Assembly (NCBI GenBank): GCA_003445095.1
Contig: DLVS01000115.1
Span: 1 to 12,713, forward strand
Direction of reading: 5' to 3'
DNA from: Verrucomicrobiales bacterium
Lineage (GTDB): Bacteria; Verrucomicrobiota; Verrucomicrobiia; Limisphaerales; UBA9464
Length of the DNA: 12,713 nt
In this document: one piece after another, positions 1 through 6,355 of the stretch
Numbering within the stretch: the first letter of the stretch is position 1
Layout of the letters: each line of letters begins with the position of its first letter
Notes under the pieces: generated by a model
Told to the model about the DNA's origin: nothing
Databases searched by the model: none
The model's input: only the letters and a program-made list of their open reading frames with translations
Made by a program: the position numbers and the translations under genes

Positions 1-990
1 GGCGCGCTGGATCCGATGGAACTACAAGCCTACGGAATCCGAACCCTGCTCGGGAGCTTCTTCGTTCGCACCGTCCCGCCGCCCCTGCAAACGCTCTGGG
101 CGCTGGTGTGCGCGCTAGGCCTGGGCCGCTGGGCGGTGCGACGAAATCCGATCAAGGCAGGAGGACGATTGATTCTGATCGCGCTCATCGCATTCGGACT
201 AAGCCTAGTGCTCTTGAGCAAGGGTTGGTGGCTGGATCCGGTGTTCCCAACCGTCGCGTCGGCGAGCGCATTCCTGCTCGTGACTCAACTCACGCTCAGC
301 TTGGAGCGCACCGCCAAGGAACGGAACCGGTTCTTACTGGATCGCTTCGTTGCACCCGAAGTCGTGGACGAATTGCTCGCGCCCGCCGAAAGGCGCCTCG
401 GGATCGGAGGACGCCGTGAGCGGGTCGCGGTTCTGTTTGCCGACGTGCGCGGCTTCACTCAGTTCGCCGAGGGCCACGTTCCCGAAGAGGTGATGAAAGT
501 CGTCAATGCGTATCTGCACGTGATGACGGAAGCTCTCCACCAACATGGAGGGATTCTGGACAAGTACACGGGCGATGGATTGATGGCACTCTTTCGATTG
601 GAACGTTCGGTAACCGTGGCCGATGCCGTTGCCTGTGCCCTAGCGATGCGCGATGCGGTTTTGGCACTTTCAGTAGATCGAGCGGCGGGCGGGGACAAGT
701 CACTGCAGGTGGGAATTTCACTGCATGTCGGCGAGGCAGTGGTCGGGCTCGTGGGAAATCCGGAACGGCAGGTCAACTTCACGGCGCTGGGACACGCGGT
801 GGTGGTGGCGGCACGACTGCAAACGCTGGCGGGCGGCGGCGAAGTAGTGGTGAGCCAGGAAGTTCAGGCGGCCGCCGGAGGTGGATTTGAGATGCAGCCA
901 CGGGAGGCCGTGTTGGTGAAGGGGATTTCTGGGCCGGTGGTTCCTTATGTGGTCGTGCGACGGTTGGGTGAACCTACGCCGGCTCGGTAG
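1..990 (+). CDS. CHASE2-type membrane class III adenylate/guanylate cyclase, 5' truncated by window
   Basis: This is probably a membrane nucleotide cyclase making cAMP. The frame is open to base 1, so the start lies upstream; the ATG at 16 is internal. Residues below count from that ATG. The first residues look like the end of a periplasmic CHASE2 sensor domain. Three hydrophobic segments follow (about 24-40, 50-68 and 75-92), then a class III catalytic domain (about 130-310). Metal-binding Asp143 (FADVRGF) and Asp187 (KYTGDG), base-contacting Lys183 and Thr256, and Arg267 are present. Thr at 256 favours ATP over GTP. The position that normally holds the transition-state Asn (usual motif GDxVNxAxR) is Val263, and the preceding Asp is His260 (GHAVVVAAR). 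Activity may therefore be reduced or lost. It converges on the pbfA-like gene and seems unrelated to it. The family call is secure; activity is uncertain. Confidence 0.9.
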   Translation, partial: GALDPMELQAYGIRTLLGSFFVRTVPPPLQTLWALVCALGLGRWAVRRNPIKAGGRLILIALIAFGLSLVLLSKGWWLDPVFPTVASASAFLLVTQLTLSLERTAKERNRFLLDRFVAPEVVDELLAPAERRLGIGGRRERVAVLFADVRGFTQFAEGHVPEEVMKVVNAYLHVMTEALHQHGGILDKYTGDGLMALFRLERSVTVADAVACALAMRDAVLALSVDRAAGGDKSLQVGISLHVGEAVVGLVGNPERQVNFTALGHAVVVAARLQTLAGGGEVVVSQEVQAAAGGGFEMQPREAVLVKGISGPVVPYVVVRRLGEPTPAR

Positions 991-1024
991 AGGGGAGTTT
1001 CACCTCGCCCCCATCTAAACCGAT

Positions 1025-1047
1025 CCGTGAGTGGAGTCGCCTCACGG
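1025..1047. terminator. Hairpin between convergent genes, possible terminator
   Basis: A perfect inverted repeat, CCGTGAG and CTCACGG, encloses a 9-base loop. It lies 35 bases after the cyclase stop and 115 bases after the end of the minus-strand pbfA-like gene. One further A-T pair and a possible G-U pair extend it. There is no T-tract on either side, so intrinsic termination is not proven. The rest of 991-1161 shows no gene. Confidence 0.4.
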
Positions 1048-1161
1048 GTAAACTGGGCAACCCCACGCGCAGAACGCTTCCCTATGTTCCCTGCCGCGAT
1101 TTTCGTTCGCCAGACGGAATTGACTGGGGCCGCGGTGGAGCGCAGCCCTACCGCGATTTCC

Positions 1162-2538
1162 TCATTCAACTTCAGCCAAACAACTATCGAGAATCTTCAG
1201 CGCCTGATCCATTTCGCTACGCGTGAGGACCAACGCCGGAGTTAGTGTGAGGATATTCCCCATCGTGACCTTGAAGTTAAGCCCACGCTTCAGAGCGGCG
1301 TACATCACGTGCTCCGCTGCGTCTGTCGCGGGTCGAGTCGGGGTGCCATTGGCTGAGGGGTGAACGAGTTCGATTCCCAGCAACAGACCCTTACCCCGCA
1401 CGTCGCCGATCAATGGATAGCGGCGCTTCATCAAATCATTCAAACAGTTGAGCGCGTATTCGCCCAGTTCTGCGGCGTGAACAACTAGGTTCTCGTCGCG
1501 GATCACATCCAGTGTGGCAATGCCGGCCGCACACGCTACAGGATTCTTCTCGTGCGTGTAATGGCCCAGGGCGGTGTGCGTCGCCACATTGAGTCGCTCC
1601 CGAGCGAGCAATGCTGCCAACGGAAAAATCCCGCCCCCAAGGCCTTTCCCCAGCACGAGCAGATCCGGCACGACGTCATAGTGTTCGCACGCAAACATCT
1701 TGCCGGTCCGCCCAAGCCCGATGGGGATCTCATCAAGGATGAGCAAGGCGCCATGCCGATCACACGCCGCGCGAATCCGTTTCCAATAATCCGGAGGCGG
1801 CACGAACGGAGTGCAACGAATCGTTTCGCCGATCACCGCCGCCACATCCCCTTCCTTCTCCAGCACGTATTCGACGTAGTCGGCGCAAGCCAACGAACAG
1901 GTCGTGCCGCACTTGAACGGGCATCGCATCGGTTCAGGCGGCGGAACATGTTCACAGCCGGGCAGCAGCGGGCCGATGCCCTTCCGAAATACCGCTTCGC
2001 CGCCGACGGAAATCGCGTCGAGTGAAGCGCCATGAAACGAGTCCCACATCGAGACGAACTTGAATCGTCCCGTGGCGATGCGAGCGAGTTTGAGTGCCAT
2101 CCCAATCGCGCTGGTTCCGCCGGGAGCGAAAAGCACTCGCTTCAGGTCGCCGGGCGCAAGCTCGCCCAGCCGGCAGGCCAGTTGGACGGCCGGCTCACAC
2201 GTGTAGCGACGCGTGCAAAAACTCAACTCGTCGAGTTGGTGTTTGATGGCCGCCACCACCCGCGGATGCCCAAACCCGACTTGATGAACGTTGTTGCCGT
2301 GGAAATCGAGGTAACGCCGGCCTTCGACGTCCTCGATCCAAGCGCCCTCGGCCCTGGCCAAAACGTTGAGACAAGGTGTCGAGAGTGACTGATGAAGGAA
2401 GTGGTTCGCGTCCGAATCGAGCAAGGCCTGGGTCTTGGGGCCGATATGATCGGCGGCCCAATCCGCCCGGCGCGAAGATAAATTCACGTCACCTTCCGAG
2501 CGGAGAGAGTCGAGGGCGCTGGGGTTGGGGGGGGTCAT
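1162..2538 (-). CDS. pbfA: Class III PLP enzyme, probable (R)-1-hydroxy-2-aminoethylphosphonate ammonia-lyase (PbfA)
   Basis: This is a 458-residue fold-type I, class III aminotransferase-like protein, cytosolic with no signal peptide. Visible elements, counted from the chosen start, are the Gly-Thr-Ser phosphate-binding turn at 141-143, Phe168-His169-Gly170, Asp269 with the DEIPIGLGRTG motif, and the PLP lysine Lys298 in GKGLGGG. In this superfamily PbfA acts as a lyase: it removes ammonia from (R)-1-hydroxy-2-aminoethylphosphonate to give phosphonoacetaldehyde, the same product as PhnW. Co-occurrence with phnW two genes away is the main reason to choose PbfA over an ordinary omega-aminotransferase or the related ethanolamine-phosphate phospho-lyase. 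The ATG at 2538 is preferred over a TTG at 2574. It overlaps the stop of the upstream AbiEii-type gene as ATGA, and no Shine-Dalgarno is visible, so translation is probably coupled. The fold is certain; the exact substrate is inferred. Confidence 0.68.
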   Translation of the reverse strand: MTPPNPSALDSLRSEGDVNLSSRRADWAADHIGPKTQALLDSDANHFLHQSLSTPCLNVLARAEGAWIEDVEGRRYLDFHGNNVHQVGFGHPRVVAAIKHQLDELSFCTRRYTCEPAVQLACRLGELAPGDLKRVLFAPGGTSAIGMALKLARIATGRFKFVSMWDSFHGASLDAISVGGEAVFRKGIGPLLPGCEHVPPPEPMRCPFKCGTTCSLACADYVEYVLEKEGDVAAVIGETIRCTPFVPPPDYWKRIRAACDRHGALLILDEIPIGLGRTGKMFACEHYDVVPDLLVLGKGLGGGIFPLAALLARERLNVATHTALGHYTHEKNPVACAAGIATLDVIRDENLVVHAAELGEYALNCLNDLMKRRYPLIGDVRGKGLLLGIELVHPSANGTPTRPATDAAEHVMYAALKRGLNFKVTMGNILTLTPALVLTRSEMDQALKILDSCLAEVE

Positions 2539-3254
2539 GGGGAGGCTTGTTGTGCCAACGTCTGCTCTAACCAATCGCGTTGTTGTTGGAAGAATTTGCG
2601 CATTTGTTCCAAGGAGGGCGGCGACGGCAACAAATGCTCATAACCTTCATCATTCCGCTGCGGAATTCCGTGGCACATTCGTTGGAGGCCGGACTCATAT
2701 TGGCTGCCAATGCCCGCGGCGAGGAAGGCGGCGCGATAATCGAGCAGGCTGTAGCCGTGGTCGCGAAGCAGGAGATACAGATCAAGCCAATCGCGGGTCT
2801 TGCTGCGACGGGCCGTGACCAGGCATTTCGTCTTGAACAATTCGTCTACCGAGGCCACCCGCATGGGTGCCTGCGGGTCCGTGGCGACAACCCGCAAGAT
2901 TTCTTGTTCAGGCGCGAAGAACGTCACTCTTGTTGCACCATTAACCCGGAAATCCTGTTGAAAATCGTGAATATCTTCGCCGGCCAACGTGAATTCATCC
3001 ACTGCCAGCGGGTTATCGTTCGCTTCAAACTTCCATCCCTGTTGGATGCCGTTCCTCACTGCTGCCAAGAGTGGTTCCCGAGGCAACCGTGGGCCTGGAT
3101 GGATGAAGTCCAGATCCTCACTGATGCGGTGCCGCAAGTGAAGCGCCAGCGCGGTACCGCCAATCAGGACGAAACCTCGGAGCAAGGATTCTCCATGAAA
3201 AAAATCCCAGAGACGAAGGGTTTCAGGCGGCAGCACGGGATTGTCCCAGGGCAA
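2535..3254 (-). CDS. AbiEii/AbiGii-type nucleotidyltransferase, toxin-like
   Basis: This is a nucleotidyltransferase of the AbiEii/AbiGii (DNA polymerase beta-like) toxin family. Family members transfer nucleotides to RNA or protein targets and arrest growth, often in phage defence. From the favoured TTG start (239 residues), the core motif is at 31-50: the GGTAL turn (32-36), then SEDLDF with metal-binding Asp47 and Asp49. Family motifs follow in ELFKTK (Lys141, Lys143) and TRDWLDL (Arg154, Asp155, Asp158). Frame-compatible starts further up (ATG 3311, GTG 3335) would overlap the preceding gene by about 90-113 bases, and the added residues look like an out-of-frame shadow. The TTG gives a 32-base overlap. 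Its stop overlaps the ATG of the pbfA-like gene. Its location inside a phosphonate cassette is odd. The family is clear; the toxic role and exact start are inferred. Confidence 0.8.
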   Translation of the reverse strand: MPWDNPVLPPETLRLWDFFHGESLLRGFVLIGGTALALHLRHRISEDLDFIHPGPRLPREPLLAAVRNGIQQGWKFEANDNPLAVDEFTLAGEDIHDFQQDFRVNGATRVTFFAPEQEILRVVATDPQAPMRVASVDELFKTKCLVTARRSKTRDWLDLYLLLRDHGYSLLDYRAAFLAAGIGSQYESGLQRMCHGIPQRNDEGYEHLLPSPPSLEQMRKFFQQQRDWLEQTLAQQASP

Positions 3255-3498
3255 TGTTATGCAAGATGCGCTCGACCATCGGGGTGGCTCGTCGGACTTC
3301 CTCCGAGTCATCGCCAGAAAGGTAACGCCACTCACCTTCGACTCGATCCAAACCGAAATATCGGGAGATATCCAACAGCTGTTCGAACCGTGGGCGGCTG
3401 AGGGCGGCCCTTATGCGCACCCCGTCATCTGCCTGTCGGTTTGACCACACCAAACCCGGATGGCGTTGCCAGAATTCGCGGTCAAAAGTCGCTTCCAC
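3223..3498 (-). CDS. Small AbiEii-partner protein, antitoxin-like
   Basis: This 91-residue soluble acidic protein has no signal peptide or membrane segment. It starts FDREFWQRHPGLVWSN and has a central stretch RPRFEQLLDISRYFGLDRVEGEW. This matches the style of small proteins often encoded just upstream of AbiEii-like nucleotidyltransferases (DUF6922-like, from memory only). It lacks the winged-helix layout of classical AbiEi. The start is GTG at 3498 and the 3' end overlaps the nucleotidyltransferase gene by about 32 bases, the compact layout expected of an antitoxin/toxin pair. It lies 97 bases downstream of phnW. A neutralising role is inferred from position and gene order alone. Confidence 0.65.
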   Translation of the reverse strand: MEATFDREFWQRHPGLVWSNRQADDGVRIRAALSRPRFEQLLDISRYFGLDRVEGEWRYLSGDDSEEVRRATPMVERILHNIALGQSRAAA

Positions 3499-3558
3499 CT
3501 CGACAGGTTAGCAATGCGAACGGCTGGTGGAAAGTCGCACAGTGACACGAAGCGTCCT

Positions 3559-3581
3559 CTCGCGGGCTCATCGCTCGCGAG
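3559..3581. other. Intergenic hairpin between phnW and the AbiEii pair
   Basis: The arms CTCGCG (3559-3564) and CGCGAG (3576-3581) enclose an 11-base loop in the 97-base gap after phnW. No T-tract follows on the minus strand, so it is not a convincing intrinsic terminator. It could be an mRNA-processing or stabilising structure separating phnW from the AbiEii pair. A 6-base stem in GC-rich DNA may also arise by chance. Confidence 0.3.
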
Positions 3582-3595
3582 CTTCGGGAGACGGT

Positions 3596-4741
3596 TCAGG
3601 TCAATTTGACTCCCATCTCTTCAATCGCCTCACCGATCGCATACACGACGGCGCGCATGTCCGATTCAAAGAGGCGGCCGATGTTGCCGATGCGGAAGGT
3701 ATCCGCCTGGCTGATTTTGCCGGGATACAAAATGAATCCTTTGTTGGCCACCCGCGCGTAGAAATCGAGCCAGACAAATTTCGGATCGGTCGGGTAAATG
3801 AAGCTAGTGATGATGTGGCTTTGCACGCCGGCCGGCAGCAGGCTCCGGAATCCGAGCTTGGTCATGCCGGCGAGCAGCACCTCATGATTTCGGCGGTACC
3901 GAGTCGCGCGTCCGGCCACGCCGCCTTCAAGATCGAGTTCGTCCAAGGCTTGTTCAAAGGCGAGGATTGAATGCGTCGGCGGCGTATAGCGAAACTGACC
4001 GTTCTTCTCGAAGCCCTTGAGTTGATCCACAAGATTCAAACTAAGCGACCGGGCCCAACCCTCCGCTTCCATCAACTTGGCCCGCCGGCATAGCACGAAA
4101 CTGAAGCCCGGCACTCCTTCAATGCATTTGTTGGCGGACGAGATCAGGAAATCTACGCCGTGGCCCACCAGGTCGATGGGATACGCTCCAAAACTACTCA
4201 TCGCGTCCACGATGTAGGTGAGTCCGTGCCGTCGCGCCACGGCGCCGATGTTCGCAATTGGGTTCAGGATGCCGGTGGTCGTTTCGCAATGAACTACGGC
4301 AACGTGGGTGATTGCCGGATCGCGTGCGATCAACGCGTCGAGCGCCGCTGGATCGTTGGGCTGGTCCTCCGGAGTGCGCAGCGCCACATGGTCGATCCCT
4401 GCGTGTTGCAGCATGAGAATGATTCGCTCGCCGTATGCTCCGTTGCTCAGCACTGCCACTTTGCCCTGCGGGGGAATGCAGGTCTGGAATACGGCCTCGA
4501 CGCCGAACGTACCGGTCCCTTGCATCAGCACGCATTCCCAGCCGGATTCCCGGCTCAACTCGGCGATCGATAGAAGACGTTCACGAACCCGCTTCACCTT
4601 CTCATTGAACTCCCAGTGCCAGGAGCCGGCGTCATGAAGCATCGCCTGCTTGACGGACATTGAGGTTGTCAGCGGACCCGGCGTGAAGAGCAGCGGGTCC
4701 CGGGCGAGGGGGAGCAGCGGAATGGAGGAAGACTTGTTCAT
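3596..4741 (-). CDS. phnW: 2-aminoethylphosphonate--pyruvate transaminase
   Basis: PhnW converts 2-aminoethylphosphonate and pyruvate to phosphonoacetaldehyde and alanine in the cytosol, the first step of the common phosphonate degradation route. The 381-residue length is close to the usual 360-370. Counted from the chosen ATG, FTPGPLTTS lies near 19-27 and QGTGTFGVEA (74-83) is the family's PLP-phosphate region. Asp179 (VDAMSSFGA) contacts the PLP ring nitrogen and Lys205 (SANKCIEGVPGF) is the Schiff-base lysine. The GSW motif near the N-terminus also fits. The ATG at 4741 is preferred over an upstream TTG at 4789, which adds residues unlike the family. It starts 54 bases after the hydrolase gene, so the two are probably cotranscribed. 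Biosynthetic use in the reverse direction is possible, but no PEP mutase or phosphonopyruvate decarboxylase is present here. Confidence 0.93.
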   Translation of the reverse strand: MNKSSSIPLLPLARDPLLFTPGPLTTSMSVKQAMLHDAGSWHWEFNEKVKRVRERLLSIAELSRESGWECVLMQGTGTFGVEAVFQTCIPPQGKVAVLSNGAYGERIILMLQHAGIDHVALRTPEDQPNDPAALDALIARDPAITHVAVVHCETTTGILNPIANIGAVARRHGLTYIVDAMSSFGAYPIDLVGHGVDFLISSANKCIEGVPGFSFVLCRRAKLMEAEGWARSLSLNLVDQLKGFEKNGQFRYTPPTHSILAFEQALDELDLEGGVAGRATRYRRNHEVLLAGMTKLGFRSLLPAGVQSHIITSFIYPTDPKFVWLDFYARVANKGFILYPGKISQADTFRIGNIGRLFESDMRAVVYAIGEAIEEMGVKLT

Positions 4742-4795
4742 TTTGGAATCGGCGTCGGTTGTTGGGGGCAAAGAGCAGCTATGTCGCAATCACGC

Positions 4796-5722
4796 CTAGG
4801 GGTTTGAAAACGCTTCAAGCACCGGGCGACCGATCCAGACGGATGGCGCTTGGAGTCCCCAGACGTAGGCGAGGGTAGCGGCAGTGTCATAAGTGTTGAC
4901 TGCACCCTTGAGCTCTCGTCCGCGAAACACGCCCGGCCCCTGTAGAATCCAGGGGATTTCGATCTCCGCTTGAGTCATTCCTCCATGCTTGGTGCCCACG
5001 CCGCCATGATCCGCCGTGATGAGGATCAGCGTGCGCTCGCGAATGCCGGCGTCGGCGAGGGCGTGCAGGATATCGCCGATCAAGGAATCCACCATATCCA
5101 CCGATTTGTAGTATTGAGGCGACTTCCAACCAAACCCATGACCTGCGTGGTCCACGTCGTCAAAATGGATGAAGAGAAAGGTCGGTTTCTGTTCTTTGAT
5201 CACCGCGGCCGCACGTTCGGTGGTGAGCGGTGAACCCTTAACCCACGCGACGGCATCAGGAACGCCAGGTTCGACTAAACGTCCGAAATCCTGCCAATCG
5301 TGGACGATCACTTGCGACGCCTGGGGGCGCTGTTCCCGGAGCGCGCCGAATATTGTTGGAAAATAGCCCCATCGGTTGCGGGCGGTTGGCTCAATCTCGA
5401 ATTTATTCGTCTGCCAATCGTTCGAGGTAACTCCATGCTGTTCGGGACCGGCACCGCAGATCATGGAGGCCCAGTTGGGAGAACTGCTGGTGGGAATCAC
5501 CCCGCGGGCTTTGAGCGTCCAGGCGCCCTCACGCATCAGGCTGTGCATCACGGGCGCATTCGTTTCGAGGAAGGCGAGCGCCCCGAGCCCATCTACTCCG
5601 ATAACGACGACATGATCGACGCCCGATACCGCTGCGAGCGGAACTGAAGCCGATCCGGCCGCAACGACCAGCGCGCCCGCGAGGCACACCCGGCGAATCC
5701 ATATGACGAAATCAGAGTTCAT
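4796..5722 (-). CDS. Secreted alkaline-phosphatase-superfamily phosphodiesterase/hydrolase
   Basis: This is a metal-dependent hydrolase of the alkaline phosphatase/NPP superfamily, 308 residues from the ATG at 5722. An N-terminal signal peptide (Arg-Arg followed by LAGALVVAAGSASVPLAA) places it in the periplasm or outside. Likely zinc ligands are Asp44 (GVDGLG), Asp191 and His195 (DHAGH), Asp238-His239 (ADHGG) and His246 (KHGG). The nucleophile region PTSSSPNW puts Ser80 where NPP and PhnA enzymes have Thr, with Asn83 conserved. It is the first gene before phnW, which suggests a role in phosphonate use, perhaps freeing aminoethylphosphonate from esters or lipids. Phosphonoacetate hydrolase (PhnA) belongs to the same superfamily but is about 100 residues longer and works on a cytosolic intermediate. 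A TTG at 5776 is an alternative start. Superfamily and export are clear; substrate unknown. Confidence 0.85.
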   Translation of the reverse strand: MNSDFVIWIRRVCLAGALVVAAGSASVPLAAVSGVDHVVVIGVDGLGALAFLETNAPVMHSLMREGAWTLKARGVIPTSSSPNWASMICGAGPEQHGVTSNDWQTNKFEIEPTARNRWGYFPTIFGALREQRPQASQVIVHDWQDFGRLVEPGVPDAVAWVKGSPLTTERAAAVIKEQKPTFLFIHFDDVDHAGHGFGWKSPQYYKSVDMVDSLIGDILHALADAGIRERTLILITADHGGVGTKHGGMTQAEIEIPWILQGPGVFRGRELKGAVNTYDTAATLAYVWGLQAPSVWIGRPVLEAFSNP

Positions 5723-5965
5723 AGAGATCGAAGGACTAAAGTGATCAGGATGCGGGACCAGAAAGTAGCGGAACAATCCCGGATTCTGGTTGATGGTTTT
5801 CGGGCAGGTCTGGCGGAGATTCGCGCATCGAACGGTTGCTTGGGGAACAGCCGCAACAGCGTGGCAGCTCTGCCAGGCCAGAGCCAGTCGGCGTACTCGG
5901 GCATTTCAATGTAGGGACTCCATCGGGCGACGACGAACCGATCGACGGCAAAAGGCAAAAAGAAG

Positions 5966-6011
5966 GGCGGGCGCCGGGATGACACACGAATTTACACCGC
6001 CGGCACCCGCC
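5966..6011 (-). terminator. Intrinsic-terminator-like hairpin on the minus strand
   Basis: A 12-base-pair stem (5966-5977 with 6000-6011) encloses a 22-base loop. Read on the minus strand, it is followed directly by CCTTCTTTTTGCC. The single imperfect pair is G-U in minus-strand RNA but C-A in plus-strand RNA, which agrees with a minus-strand function. It lies about 245 bases before the hydrolase start and about 345 bases after the end of the 984-residue gene, so it could be an attenuator of the phosphonate operon or the end of an unrecognised small RNA. Confidence 0.55.
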
Positions 6012-6015
6012 CAGA

Positions 6016-6035
6016 ATCGCCCCCACTCAGGGGCG
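6016..6035. other. Perfect 7-bp hairpin beside the terminator-like stem
   Basis: The arms TCGCCCC and GGGGCGA enclose a 6-base loop. In minus-strand RNA this hairpin comes just before the 5966-6011 stem. Its second arm holds GGGCG, which could also pair with CGCCC of the following stem, so the two structures could in principle compete. Confidence 0.4.
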
Positions 6036-6172
6036 AAAGTGATTATGCAGTATCCCAGTGGGAAACCGCCCAAGGACACAAATCGACTCGAATGCGAATC
6101 ACCAGACAGCCGCTTCGGACCACCTGAGGCCGATCTCCGGCCGGAGCGCATTCGGAGAAAGCCCAGGACCGC

Positions 6173-6189
6173 GGCAGACACATTCTGCC
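6173..6189. other. Perfect 6-bp hairpin in intergenic region
   Basis: The arms GGCAGA and TCTGCC enclose a 5-base loop. It is one of several short stems in the 5966-6260 stretch that could belong to a structured RNA. Alone it is weak evidence. Confidence 0.3.
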
Positions 6190-6268
6190 TTGGCAACTTT
6201 CCAGCTTCATCAGTAGTCGAACTGAATTGTTTCCGCCCGGGGCAGTCGTCCGCCCCACTGGTTACTAC

Positions 6269-6298
6269 GTTTTTTGCGGCCCGCAGTTACAAAAAAAC
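6269..6298. terminator. A/T-armed hairpin, possible bidirectional terminator
   Basis: GTTTTTTG (6269-6276) and CAAAAAAAC (6290-6298) are inverted around a GC-rich centre GCGGCCCGC. In minus-strand transcripts of the 984-residue gene, the T-run comes about 18 bases after the strong 6316-6340 hairpin and may serve as its delayed U-tract. Confidence 0.45.
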
Positions 6299-6315
6299 TT
6301 GGCCCACAAAGTGAA

Positions 6316-6340
6316 GCCGGGCGGCGGCGCGCCGCCCGGC
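6316..6340 (-). terminator. Strong GC hairpin downstream of the secreted-protein gene
   Basis: Two perfect 11-base arms (GCCGGGCGGCG and its complement) enclose a 3-base loop. It begins 15 bases after the stop codon of the 984-residue gene in the direction of transcription. The immediate downstream sequence, CTTCACTTTGTGGG, is only moderately T-rich; a seven-T run follows about 18 bases later. It is the likely 3' end of the prepilin/lipoprotein/secreted-protein operon. Confidence 0.65.
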
Positions 6341-6355
6341 CTTGAGTTCCGCGCG

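Larger units (their letters stand above)
5723..6355. other. 633-base intergenic region without a convincing gene
   Basis: The short open frames here (for example 5719-5985, 5906-6196 and 6043-6258 on the minus strand) show no domain, no good start and a shadow-like composition rich in Arg, Cys and Ser. The region does hold many inverted repeats: 5966-6011, 6016-6035, 6135-6146 (palindrome CTCCGGCCGGAG), 6173-6189, 6239-6256, 6269-6298 and 6316-6340. It separates the 984-residue protein gene from the phosphonate genes and should contain the promoter of the latter. No clear -35/-10 pair is seen next to 5722. Confidence 0.6.

Noticed and set aside
3255..3335. Upstream starts (ATG 3311, GTG 3335) for the AbiEii-type gene
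   Set aside because: They would force a roughly 90-113-base overlap with the partner gene. The extra residues look like an out-of-frame reading of that gene.
2580..3401. Long plus-strand open frame (273 codons)
   Set aside because: It lies opposite the AbiEii-type gene, whose GGTAL and DLD motifs are clear. The plus-strand product shows no domain.
5719..6026. Minus-strand open frames of 88-96 codons upstream of the hydrolase
   Set aside because: They overlap each other in different frames and have shadow-like composition. They also run through the 5966-6011 hairpin and its T-tract.
6135..6146. CTCCGGCCGGAG palindrome as an operator or restriction-type site
   Set aside because: It is a short GC palindrome in GC-rich DNA without a partner copy or a nearby promoter; likely chance.
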